Assembly (NCBI RefSeq): GCF_027947575.1
Contig: NZ_CP116256.1
Span: 806,001 to 870,000, forward strand
DNA from: Streptomyces rubrogriseus
GTDB lineage: Bacteria > Actinomycetota > Actinomycetes > Streptomycetales > Streptomycetaceae
DNA: 64,000 bases
Direction of reading: 5' to 3'
Shown: positions 52,679 to 61,728 of the stretch, one piece after another
Position numbering within the stretch: position 1 is the stretch's first letter
Layout: each line of letters starts with the position of its first letter
The notes under the pieces: generated by a model
The model's database searches: none
Seen by the model: the letters and a program-made list of their open reading frames with translations, nothing else
What the model was told of the DNA's origin: nothing
Translations under genes and position numbers: made by a program

Positions 52679-54915
52679 GACGAGGTCGCCTCCTCGGGGC
52701 TCGGGGCCGGGGTGCGGTCCTCGACCGGCAGGACCGGGGGCAGCGTCCGCTCGTCCTCGCCGAGGAAGACCCGGCGCACGACGCGTTCGGCGGCGCGGCC
52801 GTCGTCGTACTCGCAGAACCGGCGCCGGAAGGCGGTCCGGGCCTTCGTCGCGCGCTCGTCGTGCCAGGCGTCGGAGGTGAGGATCTCGGTCAGCTCCGCC
52901 TGGGTGCGGGCGACCGGTCCGGGGGCCTCGGCCATCAGGTCGAAGTAGACGCCGCGGGTGGTGCGGTAGGTCTCCCAGTCGTCGGCGTGGATGACGATCG
53001 GGCGGTCGAGGTTGGCGTAGTCGAACATGATCGACGAGTAGTCGGTGACCAGTGCGTCGGCGGCCAGGCACAGCTCCTCGACGGGTTCGTAGGAGGAGAC
53101 GTCGACGAGGCGGCCGGTGCGGCGCAGGCCCGCGAGCGGGGCCGAGGGGGCGGCGGCGCTGTCGTAGAAGTAGTGCGCGCGCACCAGCAGAACCGTTTCT
53201 TCACCGAGCCGGTCGGCGAGGGCCGCGAGGTCCAGGCGCGGGGTCCAGCCGGCCTCGTAGTCGCGGTGGGTGGGCGCGTAGAGGACCGCGCGGCGGCCGG
53301 GTGCGATGCCGAGGCGCTCACGGGCCGCGCGGACCTCGGCGGGTCCGGCGGTGTAGTACACGTCGTTGCGCGGGTAGCCGTGGTCGAGGGAGAGGTGGCG
53401 GGACGGGTAGGCCCGCTGCCACATGCGGGTGGAGTGGCTGTTGGCGGAGACGCTGAAGTCCCACTTGTCGACGCGCTCGAGCAGCGCCTGGAAGTCCAGG
53501 CCGTGGGCGGCGGCCGGGTACGGCAGCTGGTCCACGCCCATGCGTTTGAGCGGGGTCCCGTGGTGGGTCTGGAGGTGGACGCTGCCGGGGCGTTTGACCA
53601 CCGCGTCCGGGAAGTTGACGTTGTTGACCAGGTACTTGGCGCGGGCCAGCACCTCCCAGTAGCGGCGGGTGCCGGGCACCACGTGGTCGGTGCCGGGCGG
53701 CAGCAGGGCCGCGCCCTGCGCCGTGACCACCCACACCGGGTGGACGCCCGGGGCGAGTTCGGCGAGCTTGGCGGCGATCGCGGCCGGGTTGCAGGCCACC
53801 CCGCGGTTCCAGTACGCCGAGAAGACGGCGAGGTGCGGGTCGAGGGGGCGGGCCAGGGCGGCCCGGTACTGGACGGTGCGCAGCCGGGTGCCAGCCCGGC
53901 GTCTGCCGGTGCGCGCGGCGGAGCGCACCCCGCGGCGGGCGTGGCTGGCGGTCTGGAGGGCGCGGTACCTGCCGTAGGCGCCCTCCTCGAGCAGCGACCG
54001 GCGTACCCCCTCCAGCCCGGCCGGGCGCCGCAGGCCCTCGGGGCGGTGGCGACGGGCGGTCACCGACGCCCGGTGGAAGAACTCCCGCGCCACGTCGTCC
54101 GGCATTCCGGCGCGGGCGAAGGTGTGCAGGCAGTCGCGGATCATCAGGTCGTACAGGACGCCGTGGACGGCGGGCCGGTCGGCGGTGAGGCCCAGGAGCG
54201 CCTCGTAGCGGTCGACCAGTGCGTACCGCTGCGCCGCTGTGGGCGGGGGGAGGCTCTCGGGTCGCAGCCTGCGGTCCTCGTAGGCCGGGTGGGGCAGGCA
54301 GGCGACGCGGTCGGCGAGCAGCAGCGCGGCGTACGCGGCGAAGGGCTCGTCCTCGGTGGTCAGGAGCCGTTCGTGGGCCCGCCAGAAGCCGGCGCGCACG
54401 GCGCGGTTGCCGAGCAGCGGGGTGAGGCGGAGCAGCCCCGCGCGGTCGTCGAGGGCGAGGCCCTCCCCGGCGCGGCCCGCGCGGGCGAGGCGGGGTCCGT
54501 CGGGGGAGGGCAGACCCGAGGCCCGCCAGGAGCTGCGGACGTGGTCCAGGAGCAGGACCTCCACGGCGTCGGGGAGGGCACCGGCGCGCTCGGCGACGGC
54601 GGGCGGGGCGCCGACGGGCAGCCCGTCCTTGGCGTGCACGAAGTGCAGCCACCGGCCCCGCGCCCGGGCCGCCCCCGCCGAACGGGCCGCGGCGTCACCG
54701 GCTCCGTCCGGCAGGGGCAGCACGGTGAAGGCGGGGGCGTGCCGCTCGGCGACCTCCCGCGCCCAGTCCCCGACGGCGGCGACGATCACCTCGACGCCGG
54801 TGAGGGGATGGGCGTCCAGGGAGCCGAGGAGGGCGGGCAGGTGGTCCTGGACGTTGCGGCCGTGGACGATGACGCTGAGGTCGGGGGCCGTCTCGGACAT
54901 CGCGGTGACGGACAT
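52675..54915 (-). CDS. CDP-glycerol:glycerophosphate glycerophosphotransferase with GT2-like N-terminus
   Basis: 746 residues. An N-terminal region (about 10-330) resembles GT2 proteins ('APDLSVIVHGRNVQDHLPALLGSLDAHP') but lacks a clear DxD. The C-terminal TagF/TagB-like domain (about 360-720) carries 'HHGTPLKRMGVDQLP', 'LYAPTHRDYEAGW' and 'LVTDYSSIMFDYANLDRPIV', the polymerase signatures. It would transfer glycerol phosphate from CDP-glycerol to build a wall polymer at the membrane's inner face. Two ABC export genes lie 131 bp upstream on the same strand. Confidence 0.9.
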   Translation of the reverse strand: MSVTAMSETAPDLSVIVHGRNVQDHLPALLGSLDAHPLTGVEVIVAAVGDWAREVAERHAPAFTVLPLPDGAGDAAARSAGAARARGRWLHFVHAKDGLPVGAPPAVAERAGALPDAVEVLLLDHVRSSWRASGLPSPDGPRLARAGRAGEGLALDDRAGLLRLTPLLGNRAVRAGFWRAHERLLTTEDEPFAAYAALLLADRVACLPHPAYEDRRLRPESLPPPTAAQRYALVDRYEALLGLTADRPAVHGVLYDLMIRDCLHTFARAGMPDDVAREFFHRASVTARRHRPEGLRRPAGLEGVRRSLLEEGAYGRYRALQTASHARRGVRSAARTGRRRAGTRLRTVQYRAALARPLDPHLAVFSAYWNRGVACNPAAIAAKLAELAPGVHPVWVVTAQGAALLPPGTDHVVPGTRRYWEVLARAKYLVNNVNFPDAVVKRPGSVHLQTHHGTPLKRMGVDQLPYPAAAHGLDFQALLERVDKWDFSVSANSHSTRMWQRAYPSRHLSLDHGYPRNDVYYTAGPAEVRAARERLGIAPGRRAVLYAPTHRDYEAGWTPRLDLAALADRLGEETVLLVRAHYFYDSAAAPSAPLAGLRRTGRLVDVSSYEPVEELCLAADALVTDYSSIMFDYANLDRPIVIHADDWETYRTTRGVYFDLMAEAPGPVARTQAELTEILTSDAWHDERATKARTAFRRRFCEYDDGRAAERVVRRVFLGEDERTLPPVLPVEDRTPAPSPEEATSS

Positions 54916-55046
54916 CGCGGGGACTCCTTCGCCTTCTTCGCTCCCGGAGCACTCCTGTGGTCGACTGCTATTCGGTCATCGTGACATCAATCGGGCAAAA
55001 GGGTTAATTGTGAGTACGCCTCACGGGCGACGGCTGGACGGTGCGC

Positions 55047-55937
55047 TCACGCGGCTGTCGGCGTCTTCGGCGTCTTCGGTGCGGGTGCGGGTGCGGCCTT
55101 GGCCTGCGGCTTGGGTTTCGCCGCCGGGCCCGGGCCCGCGGTGAACTTCTCGTACTCCTTGAGGACCTCCTCGGTCGGCCCGTCCATCCGCAGTTCACCG
55201 CGCTCCAGCCACAGCACCCGGTCGCAGGTGTCGCGGATGGACTTGTTGCTGTGACTGACCAGGAACACCGTGCCGGCGTGCTTGCGCAGCTCCCGGATGC
55301 GTTGCTCGGACCGCTTCTGGAAGGAGCGGTCGCCGGTGGCCAGGGCCTCGTCGACGAGGAGGACGTCGTGATCCTTGGCGGCGGCGATGGAGAACCGCAG
55401 GCGGGCCGCCATGCCGGAGGAGTAGGTGCGCATCGGCAGGGTGATGAAGTCGCCCTTCTCGTTGATCCCGGAGAAGTCGACGATCTCCTGGTACCGCTCC
55501 CTGACCTGGGCGCGGGACATGCCCATCGCCAGACCGCCGAGGTACACGTTGCGCTCGCCGGTGAGGTCGTTCATCAGCGCGGCGTTGACGCCGAGCAGGG
55601 AGGGCTGCCCGTCGGTGTAGATGCGGCCGTTCTCCACGGGAAGCAGGCCCGCGACCGCCTTGAGCAGCGTCGACTTGCCCGAACCGTTGGTGCCGATCAG
55701 GCCGATGGCCTCGCCCCGGTACGCCACGAAGGACACCTTCTTCACGGCGTGCACCCGGCGCACGCCCGCGGCCTTCTCGGTCTTCTTGCGGCGCAGGATG
55801 CGGTTGAGGGCGGCGGTCGCGGTGCCGCGTCCGGCGCCGGTGCCGTTGACCCGGTAGACGATGTCGACGCCGTCGACGACGACGGTGGGCACGCGCTCGC
55901 CCGCCTGCTCGGCGGCAGTGCTGTTGTTGTCAGCCAC
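55047..55937 (-). CDS. Teichoic-acid-type ABC transporter ATP-binding protein (TagH-like)
   Basis: 296 residues. Walker A GTNGSGKST (82-90), signature 'TYSSGMAARLRF', Walker B 'HDVLLVDEALATGD', H-loop 'VFLVSHSNKSIRD'. The arrangement 'SLLGVNAALMNDLTGERNVYLGG' is typical of polysaccharide and teichoic acid exporters. The Lys/Pro/Ala-rich C-terminal tail (about 30 residues) is unlike the long TagH C-terminal domain of Bacillus. It overlaps the permease gene by 8 bp and forms the transporter with it. Confidence 0.93.
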   Translation of the reverse strand: MADNNSTAAEQAGERVPTVVVDGVDIVYRVNGTGAGRGTATAALNRILRRKKTEKAAGVRRVHAVKKVSFVAYRGEAIGLIGTNGSGKSTLLKAVAGLLPVENGRIYTDGQPSLLGVNAALMNDLTGERNVYLGGLAMGMSRAQVRERYQEIVDFSGINEKGDFITLPMRTYSSGMAARLRFSIAAAKDHDVLLVDEALATGDRSFQKRSEQRIRELRKHAGTVFLVSHSNKSIRDTCDRVLWLERGELRMDGPTEEVLKEYEKFTAGPGPAAKPKPQAKAAPAPAPKTPKTPTAA

Positions 55938-56886
55938 GACCGTAGGTCTCCTCGGCCTTCCAGAAGTAGATGAAGCCGCCGATCCCGGCGACCAGGGCCC
56001 AGCCCACCGCGAGCGCCCACACGTGGGGCGGCAGCTGGCTGCCGCCGAAGGTGTCGATCAGGGCGAAGCGCATCAGGTCGATGTAGACGACGGCGGGGTT
56101 GAGCTGGAGGGCGGTGCCGACCCAGGACGGCAGGCCGCTGTCCGGGCCGGTCATGTGCTCGATGCTGAACATGACGCCCGAGGCGTACATCCAGGTGCGC
56201 AGCAGGAACGGCATCAGCTGGGCCATGTCGGGGATCTTCGAGCCCACCCGGGCCATGACCATCGCCACGCCCGCGTTGAAGAGGAACTGCAGCACCAGCG
56301 CCGGGAGGGCGAGCACCCAGGACGGGGCGGGCGGCACGCCGAAGGCCAGCAGGATCACGAGGAGCGCGGCCATCGAGAACAGCAGCTGCTGGAGCTGCTG
56401 GAGGCAGAACGACACCGGCAGCGCGGCGCGGGGGAAGTGCAGGGCGCGCACGAGGCCGAGGTTGCCGGAGATGGCGCGGGTGCCCGCCATGATCGAGCTC
56501 TGCGTGAACGTCCACACGAACACGCCGGTGACCAGGAACGGGACGAAGTCCTCCACGCCGCGCTTGGTGTCCATCAGCAGGCCGAAGATGAAGTAGTACA
56601 CCGCCGCGTTGAGCAGCGGCGTCATCACCTGCCAGAGCTGGCCCAGCTTGGCCTGGCTGTACTGGGCGGTGAGCTTGGCGGTGGAGAAGGCGCCGATGAA
56701 GTGCCGGCGCGCCCACAGGTCGCGGACGTACCGGGGCAGGGAGGGGCGGGCGCCGCTGACCGTCAGTCCGTGCCGGGCGGCGAGCGCCGCGAGGTCGGTC
56801 CCGGCGGCGGCGCCGGATTCGGTGGTGAGGGGGGTGGCCTGGGCCGATGCCCGGGTCGGGGGAGGGGGGTCGAGGACCTGGCTCAC
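55930..56886 (-). CDS. Teichoic-acid-type ABC transporter permease (TagG-like)
   Basis: GTG 56886 gives 318 residues (VSQVLDPPPPTRAS...). ATG 56961 is in frame and would add 25 Arg/Pro-rich residues. A cytoplasmic N-terminus of about 80 residues precedes six membrane helices. The ABC-2 signature is visible in 'RHFIGAFSTAKLTAQYSQAKLGQLWQVMTPLLNAAVYYFIFGLL' and 'FLLRTWMYASGVMFSIEHM'. With the overlapping ATPase gene it would flip the lipid-linked polymer outward. It is divergent from a TetR gene, 172 bp apart. Confidence 0.9.
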   Translation of the reverse strand: MSQVLDPPPPTRASAQATPLTTESGAAAGTDLAALAARHGLTVSGARPSLPRYVRDLWARRHFIGAFSTAKLTAQYSQAKLGQLWQVMTPLLNAAVYYFIFGLLMDTKRGVEDFVPFLVTGVFVWTFTQSSIMAGTRAISGNLGLVRALHFPRAALPVSFCLQQLQQLLFSMAALLVILLAFGVPPAPSWVLALPALVLQFLFNAGVAMVMARVGSKIPDMAQLMPFLLRTWMYASGVMFSIEHMTGPDSGLPSWVGTALQLNPAVVYIDLMRFALIDTFGGSQLPPHVWALAVGWALVAGIGGFIYFWKAEETYGRG

Positions 56887-57058
56887 ATCCGGTGCTTTCG
56901 CTCGGGGGAGGGGGCGAGAGGGCGACGCCCGTCGTTCACCTGGGTGACCGTGTGTGTTCATTTACGTCGGGACGGCACCGTATCGTCGTGACGTGAGCGT
57001 AGGCCGTGGCAACGCCGGAACGCAACCGTTTCGTCGTTACGCCCTATGCTTGACCCGC

Positions 57059-57691
57059 ATGACGACCAACGCCGCCGCCGACGAGCCGACGCCGCGCCCG
57101 CGCCGCCGGGCCCCCGCCGGGGCGGCGGTGCTCCGCGAGGACGTGACCGAGGCCATTCGCGCGGCGGTCTTCGAGGAGCTGGCGGCGGTCGGCTACGCCC
57201 GCATGTCCATCGAGGGCATCGCGCGCCGCGCGGGGGTCGGCAAGACTGCCGTCTACCGGCGCTGGCGCTCCAAGCTGCACCTGGTGCTCGACATCGTCTC
57301 CGCGCTCGCCGTGCAGGGCCTGCCCGCGCCGGACACCGGCTCCCTGGAGGGGGACCTGCGGCTGCTGTACGAGGTGACGTCCCGTGCCCTGCGCCACCCG
57401 GTGGCCTCGCAGATCATCCCCGACCTCCAGGCGGAGGCGGCCCGCAACGCCGACATCGCCCAGGCGCTGCAGAAGACCCTGCGGGAGGGCCAGGACGGCG
57501 TCGCCAGCAAGATCCTCGCGGCGGCGGCCGAACGCGGCGAGCTGGCCCCCGGCCTCGACACCGACCTGGCCCTCGACCTGATCTCGGGCCCGCTGTACTG
57601 GCGCTCGGTGGTCGTCCGCGGGCCCAAGCCGCCCAAGGGCTACCTGGGATCGCTGGCCCGGGCCACGGCGGAGGGGCTCAAGGCGCTCTGA
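57059..57691 (+). CDS. TetR/AcrR-family transcriptional regulator
   Basis: 210 residues from ATG 57059. Basic N-terminal arm, then the TetR helix-turn-helix at about 50-70 (MSIEGIARRAGVGKTAVYRRWRSK), and a TetR C-terminal ligand-binding domain of the 'PDLQAEAARNADIAQAL' type. TATGCT (57045-57050) eight bases before the ATG, without an SD, suggests a leaderless message. Divergent from the TagG-like gene, so it may control that gene as well as itself; the ligand is unknown. Confidence 0.9.
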   Translation: MTTNAAADEPTPRPRRRAPAGAAVLREDVTEAIRAAVFEELAAVGYARMSIEGIARRAGVGKTAVYRRWRSKLHLVLDIVSALAVQGLPAPDTGSLEGDLRLLYEVTSRALRHPVASQIIPDLQAEAARNADIAQALQKTLREGQDGVASKILAAAAERGELAPGLDTDLALDLISGPLYWRSVVVRGPKPPKGYLGSLARATAEGLKAL

Positions 57692-57731
57692 CCGGTCGGC
57701 GCCGAGCGGATCGAGGGCCGGTTCGGCCCCC

Positions 57732-58286
57732 TCACCAGCCGGCGAGCCGGACGACCTGCGCCGCGATGTCCGGCACCGCCCGGCCGTCCGTGGGTACCCG
57801 CACCGTGCCCACGGGGGCCTCCTCGGCCAGCCGCCGCGCCATGCGCAGACTCCGCTCGACGTGGACGCCGAGCTGCGATCCGGTCTCCCGCACGGCGAGC
57901 CGCTGCCGCACGGTGGCCTCGTCGGCGGTCAGCAGGACGCAGGTGACCCTGACCTCGTCCCCGCCCATGGCCCGACCGATCATCGGCGCCTCGAGGATGC
58001 TCACGGTGTTGGTGTAGAGCAGCCGGCGCTGACCGAGCGCCGCGTAGTTCGCCCACACCGCGGCGATGTTCCGCTCGGTGATCGCCGTGCGGTGCGGGTC
58101 GCCGTCGGGTGCGGGATGGATCTGGTCCATGCCGTCCCCCTCGATCAGGCAGTGCGCGGTCCCGGCCGCCCGCAGCAGCGCGGACACCTCCCAGCCGACG
58201 GTGCTCTTGCCGACGCCGGAGCCGCCGCCGATGAGCAACAGGTCGTAGGTGCCGGCTTCCTGGTCCATGTCGGCAGTGTGCGTCAT
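57732..58286 (-). CDS. P-loop kinase-like ATPase
   Basis: 184 residues from ATG 58286; ATG 58268 is an alternative, and neither has a good SD. Walker A GGGSGVGKST near residue 20 is followed by 'CLIEGDGMDQIHP', like small-molecule kinases (gluconate or chloramphenicol kinase type). 'LLTADEATVRQRLAVRETGSQLGVHVERS' is a lid-like segment. Substrate unknown. Tail-to-tail with the TetR gene and divergent from the GNAT gene, 96 bp apart. Confidence 0.85.
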   Translation of the reverse strand: MTHTADMDQEAGTYDLLLIGGGSGVGKSTVGWEVSALLRAAGTAHCLIEGDGMDQIHPAPDGDPHRTAITERNIAAVWANYAALGQRRLLYTNTVSILEAPMIGRAMGGDEVRVTCVLLTADEATVRQRLAVRETGSQLGVHVERSLRMARRLAEEAPVGTVRVPTDGRAVPDIAAQVVRLAGW

Positions 58287-58382
58287 GACCGGGCCGGAGG
58301 GCGCGCGAATCCGGTTTCTCCCCGAGCCGAGGGCCCGCCCGGCCCGGACCCGTCGGCATCCGAGCCGGCATACGATCGGACC

Positions 58383-58778
58383 GTGACGATCACCTACCGG
58401 TGGCGGGGAGACGTCGACAACGTGCTCCTCGGCGCGCTGCACGCCGACGGCTTCGGCCACCCGCCCGACGGGACCGACTGGCGGGCACAGCTGGAGCGGC
58501 ACAGCCTCGGCTGGGTCTGCGCCTGGGAGAACGGCTCGCTGGTCGGCTTCGTCAACGTCGCCTGGGACGGCGGAGCACACGCCTTCCTCCTGGACACGGT
58601 GGTCGCCCGGCACTGCCGGTCACGCGGAGTCGGCGCCCAACTGGTCGCGGTCGCCGCCGACCAGGCCCGGGCGGCGGCGTGCGAATGGCTGCACGTCGAC
58701 TTCGAGGACGACCTGCGCCCGTTCTACCTCGACGCATGCGGCTTCAGGGAAACGTCGGCAGGGCTCATCGCCCTGTGA
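58383..58778 (+). CDS. GNAT-family N-acetyltransferase (leaderless)
   Basis: 131 residues starting at GTG 58383. TACGAT (58371-58376) lies six bases upstream, ideal for a -10 of a leaderless transcript, and there is no SD. The acetyl-CoA loop is 'LLDTVVARHCRSRGVGAQLVAVAADQARAAACEWL', followed by 'DFEDDLRPFYLDACGFRETSAGLI'. Single-domain acetyltransferase, substrate unknown. Confidence 0.87.
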   Translation: MTITYRWRGDVDNVLLGALHADGFGHPPDGTDWRAQLERHSLGWVCAWENGSLVGFVNVAWDGGAHAFLLDTVVARHCRSRGVGAQLVAVAADQARAAACEWLHVDFEDDLRPFYLDACGFRETSAGLIAL

Positions 58779-58806
58779 CGCCGCTGATCCAGTGGGAGGC
58801 ATGGCT

Positions 58807-59523
58807 GTGAGCGACCGGCCGAGGACCAGCACGTTGACGCTGGAGCACCGGATCCCGCAGGACTGGACTGCCGACCCCTGGGCCGAGGTGCGGCCGCTGA
58901 TCGACGGGGTGGACGTTCTGGGCGAGGTCCACCCGGCAGGGATGGCGCCCAGTTGCCGGAACTGGCGTGGGCCGGTGGAGAGTTGGCCGCTCGCGGTCAC
59001 GGCGGTGCCGCGCAGGGTGCTGATCAGTGAGCCGACCTGCACCGTCGGCTGCTGCGGCGGCCTGTACGTCACCATGCGCCGGGAGGGCGGCCGGGTGATC
59101 TGGGACGCCTGGGAGAACACCGGCGACATCAACGCCGTGCCCGCGGAGGTCCACTTCGACGCGGCCCAGTACGAGGCCGAGTTGGCACGGGCCGCGGCGG
59201 ACCGCGGTTGGGAGGAGCCGGTGGACACCGTGGCCCGGCTGCTGGAGCGGATCCTGGTGGACAGCGGCGGATTCGAGCGGTGGGGCTGCGTCCTCACGGG
59301 CGTCTGGCCCCGGCGCGAGGAGCCGGACGAGCCCGAGGAGCTGGCCCTCCCCGAGGGCGTCGACGTCGAGTTCAGCGCGTCCCCGGCCCCCGGAATGCCG
59401 GCCCGCTCCTACCGGTACGAGCTGCCGCTCACCCACGACCGGCCCCCGCAGGAGCAGGCCCGGCGGCTCGCCGCCGGCATCCTGGCGGACGATCCGCGCG
59501 AGAGCGCCGAGCGTGGCGCCTAG
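58807..59523 (+). CDS. Hypothetical protein
   Basis: 238 residues from GTG 58807, chosen because GGGAGG (58794-58799) is seven bases upstream; ATG 58801 is too close to that SD. No signal, no membrane helix. 'EPTCTVGCCGGLYVTMRREGGRVIWDAWENT' contains three cysteines (C-x3-C-C), perhaps a metal or disulfide site. The protein ends with an acidic and Arg-rich region. No family recognised. Confidence 0.75.
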   Translation: MSDRPRTSTLTLEHRIPQDWTADPWAEVRPLIDGVDVLGEVHPAGMAPSCRNWRGPVESWPLAVTAVPRRVLISEPTCTVGCCGGLYVTMRREGGRVIWDAWENTGDINAVPAEVHFDAAQYEAELARAAADRGWEEPVDTVARLLERILVDSGGFERWGCVLTGVWPRREEPDEPEELALPEGVDVEFSASPAPGMPARSYRYELPLTHDRPPQEQARRLAAGILADDPRESAERGA

Positions 59524-59601
59524 CGCGTGGCGAGCGCGTGGCGAGCGATCCCGCACCCCGGTGCGTGCCGGTTCCCCGGGCGGGAGCGGGAGACTGGCGC
59601 C

Positions 59602-60213
59602 ATGACCCCGACAGATCCCAAGGCCGATCTCCGCCTCTACCTCCAGTCAGCCCGCGACGCCCTGCTCTGGAAGCTCGAAGGGCTCTCCGAGTACGACGTA
59701 CGCCGCCCGGCGACGCCGACCGGTACCAACCTCCTCGGGCTGGTGAAGCATGCCGCCACCGTGGAACTGGGCTATCTCGGCGACACCTTCGGGCGGCCGT
59801 CCGGTGAGCCGTTGCCCTGGCTCGCCGACGGTGCCGGGCCCAACGCGGACATGTGGGTCACCGCCGACGAGTCACGCGCGTACGTCGTGGAGCTGTACCA
59901 CCGGGCGTGGGCCCACGCGGACGCGACGATCGACGCGCTGGCGCTGGACACGGTCGGCAGGGTGCCGTGGTGGGACGAGGGGAAGGACGAGGTGACCCTG
60001 CACCACGCCGTCACCCGCGTGATCGCCGACACCCACCGGCACGCCGGTCATGCCGACATCGTCCGGGAACTGACGGACGGTGCCGTGGGCATGCGCGAGG
60101 ACAACGCGGGTGTGCCGGCGGCCGACGCGGCGTGGTGGGAGACGTACCGGGACCGGGTCGAGCACGCCGCTCGGGAAGCCGGGCACCGCGAGACCCCGGG
60201 GCGGGCCCGATGA
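59602..60213 (+). CDS. DinB-family protein
   Basis: 203 residues from ATG 59602, with GGGAG about nine bases upstream. Four-helix DinB/DUF664 fold: 'LYLQSARDALLWKLEGLSEYDVRRPATPTGTNLLGLVKHAATVELGYLG'. Likely metal ligands are His50 in this segment and the pair in 'VIADTHRHAGHADIVREL'. Family members include mycothiol- or bacillithiol-dependent transferases, so a thiol-transfer role is possible in this mycothiol-producing phylum. Coupled to the next gene by ATGA. Confidence 0.9.
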   Translation: MTPTDPKADLRLYLQSARDALLWKLEGLSEYDVRRPATPTGTNLLGLVKHAATVELGYLGDTFGRPSGEPLPWLADGAGPNADMWVTADESRAYVVELYHRAWAHADATIDALALDTVGRVPWWDEGKDEVTLHHAVTRVIADTHRHAGHADIVRELTDGAVGMREDNAGVPAADAAWWETYRDRVEHAAREAGHRETPGRAR

Positions 60214-60647
60214 GGCGGGTGTGGACGGGCCCGGTACTGCTGCTGATCGCCGGGGCGGGGGCCGCGACCGGGCCGTTCGTGCAGGGGCGCCCGGGGACGG
60301 GTGCCGTGCTGTTGGTGGTGTTCGTGCTGCTGGCCGGGCTGACCTCGCCCCTGGTGTTCCCCAGGTCGGTCGGGGCGCTGGAGGCACGGCGGCGCAGTGC
60401 CGCGGACGGGCGGCCGGTGGTGTACTGGCGGCCGGGCTGCACCTACTGCCTGCGGCTGCGCCTCCGGCTGGGGCGCAGCGCTCGGCGGTTGCACTGGGTC
60501 GACATCTGGCGGGACGAGGCCGGGGCGGAGGCGGTGCGCGAGGTCAACGACGGCAACGAGACCGTGCCCACGCTGCTCGTGGCGGGCCGGGCCTACACCA
60601 ATCCCGACCCGGCCTGGGTGCGCGAGCAGGTCTCCTCGACCCGGTGA
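60210..60647 (+). CDS. Membrane-anchored glutaredoxin/mycoredoxin-like protein
   Basis: 145 residues starting within the DinB stop (ATGA). Two hydrophobic helices (about 5-25 and 31-50) precede a thioredoxin-fold domain with 'VVYWRPGCTYCLRLRLRL', active-site Cys77-x-x-Cys80, then 'VREVNDGNETVPTLLVAG' (the cis-Pro segment TVP). It probably reduces mixed disulfides with mycothiol on the cytoplasmic face. Coupling to a DinB protein of possible thiol-transferase type suggests related roles. Confidence 0.88.
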   Translation: MRRVWTGPVLLLIAGAGAATGPFVQGRPGTGAVLLVVFVLLAGLTSPLVFPRSVGALEARRRSAADGRPVVYWRPGCTYCLRLRLRLGRSARRLHWVDIWRDEAGAEAVREVNDGNETVPTLLVAGRAYTNPDPAWVREQVSSTR

Positions 60648-60670
60648 CGACCCGGTGACGACCCGGGGTG

Positions 60671-61651
60671 TCAGTCCCGCGCCGCTTCCGGGTGGAGCCG
60701 TACCCAGCCCGCCCACGCAGACGTGATCATGTCCTCGACGTCGTACTTGGCCTTCCAGCCCAGCTCGACGGCGGCGCGGTCGGCCGAGGCGACGACGCGC
60801 GCCGGGTCGCCGGGGCGGCGCGGGGTGACCGTCGGCGGCCGGTCGTAGCCGGTGACGGCGTTGATGCGGTCGATCATCTCGCGGACGGAGACGCCCTCGC
60901 CGCGGCCGATGTTCAGCGTGAGGGCGGTGCCGGGGGAGGACTGGAGTGCGCGGGCCGCGGCCACGTGGGCCTCGGCCAGGTCGACGACGTGGATGTAGTC
61001 GCGCACGCAGGTGCCGTCCGGCGTCGCGTAGTCGTCGCCGAAGATCCGGGGGGCCGCGGACTCCGTGAGCTTCTCGAAGACCATCGGGACGAGGTTGTAG
61101 ACGCCGGTGTCGGCCAGGTCCGGGCCCGCCGCGCCCGCCACGTTGAAGTACCGCAGGGAGGCCGTGGCGAGGCCCGTGGCCTTGCCCGTGGCCCGGACCA
61201 GCCACTCGCCGGCCAGCTTGGTCTCGCCGTACGGCGACATCGGCACGCAGGGCGTCTCCTCGGTCACGAGGTCGACGTCGGGCATGCCGTACACCGCGGC
61301 GGAGGAGGAGAAGACGAAGGACGGCACCCCGGCTGCGGTGACCGCGTCCAGCAGGACGCGCAGGCCCTCCACGTTCTGCCGGTAGTAGTGCAGCGGCAGG
61401 TCCACCGACTCGCCGACCTGCTTCTTGGCGGCCAGGTGCACCACGCCGGTGACGGAGTGGTCGGCCAGGGCGCGGGCGACCCGCTCGCCGTCCAGGACCG
61501 AGCCCACCACCAGGGGCACACCGTCGGGCACGCGCTCGGCGATCCCCGTGGACAGGTCGTCGTAGACCACGGCCTTCTCGCCCGCTTCGGTCATCGCCCG
61601 TACGACGTGCGCCCCGATGTATCCGGCGCCGCCGGTGATCAGCCAGGTCAT
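60671..61651 (-). CDS. galE: UDP-glucose 4-epimerase
   Basis: 326 residues from ATG 61651 (AAGGGGA eight bases upstream); an ATG at 61690 is in frame but lacks an SD. Extended short-chain dehydrogenase: NAD site GGAGYIG (7-13), Ser116-118 region, and catalytic Tyr141 and Lys145 in SPYGETKLAGEW. 'SLRYFNVAGA' and 'DGTCVRDYIHVVDLAEAH' are GalE signatures. It supplies UDP-galactose, perhaps for wall or capsule sugars, and stands apart from galT and galK here. Confidence 0.93.
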   Translation of the reverse strand: MTWLITGGAGYIGAHVVRAMTEAGEKAVVYDDLSTGIAERVPDGVPLVVGSVLDGERVARALADHSVTGVVHLAAKKQVGESVDLPLHYYRQNVEGLRVLLDAVTAAGVPSFVFSSSAAVYGMPDVDLVTEETPCVPMSPYGETKLAGEWLVRATGKATGLATASLRYFNVAGAAGPDLADTGVYNLVPMVFEKLTESAAPRIFGDDYATPDGTCVRDYIHVVDLAEAHVAAARALQSSPGTALTLNIGRGEGVSVREMIDRINAVTGYDRPPTVTPRRPGDPARVVASADRAAVELGWKAKYDVEDMITSAWAGWVRLHPEAARD

Positions 61652-61728
61652 TGCGGCTGTCCCCTTCGTTCGGTGGTCCTTGGTAGCCATGATCCGTCAT
61701 AGCGGCGCCCGCCGGGCGCCCGCACCCG

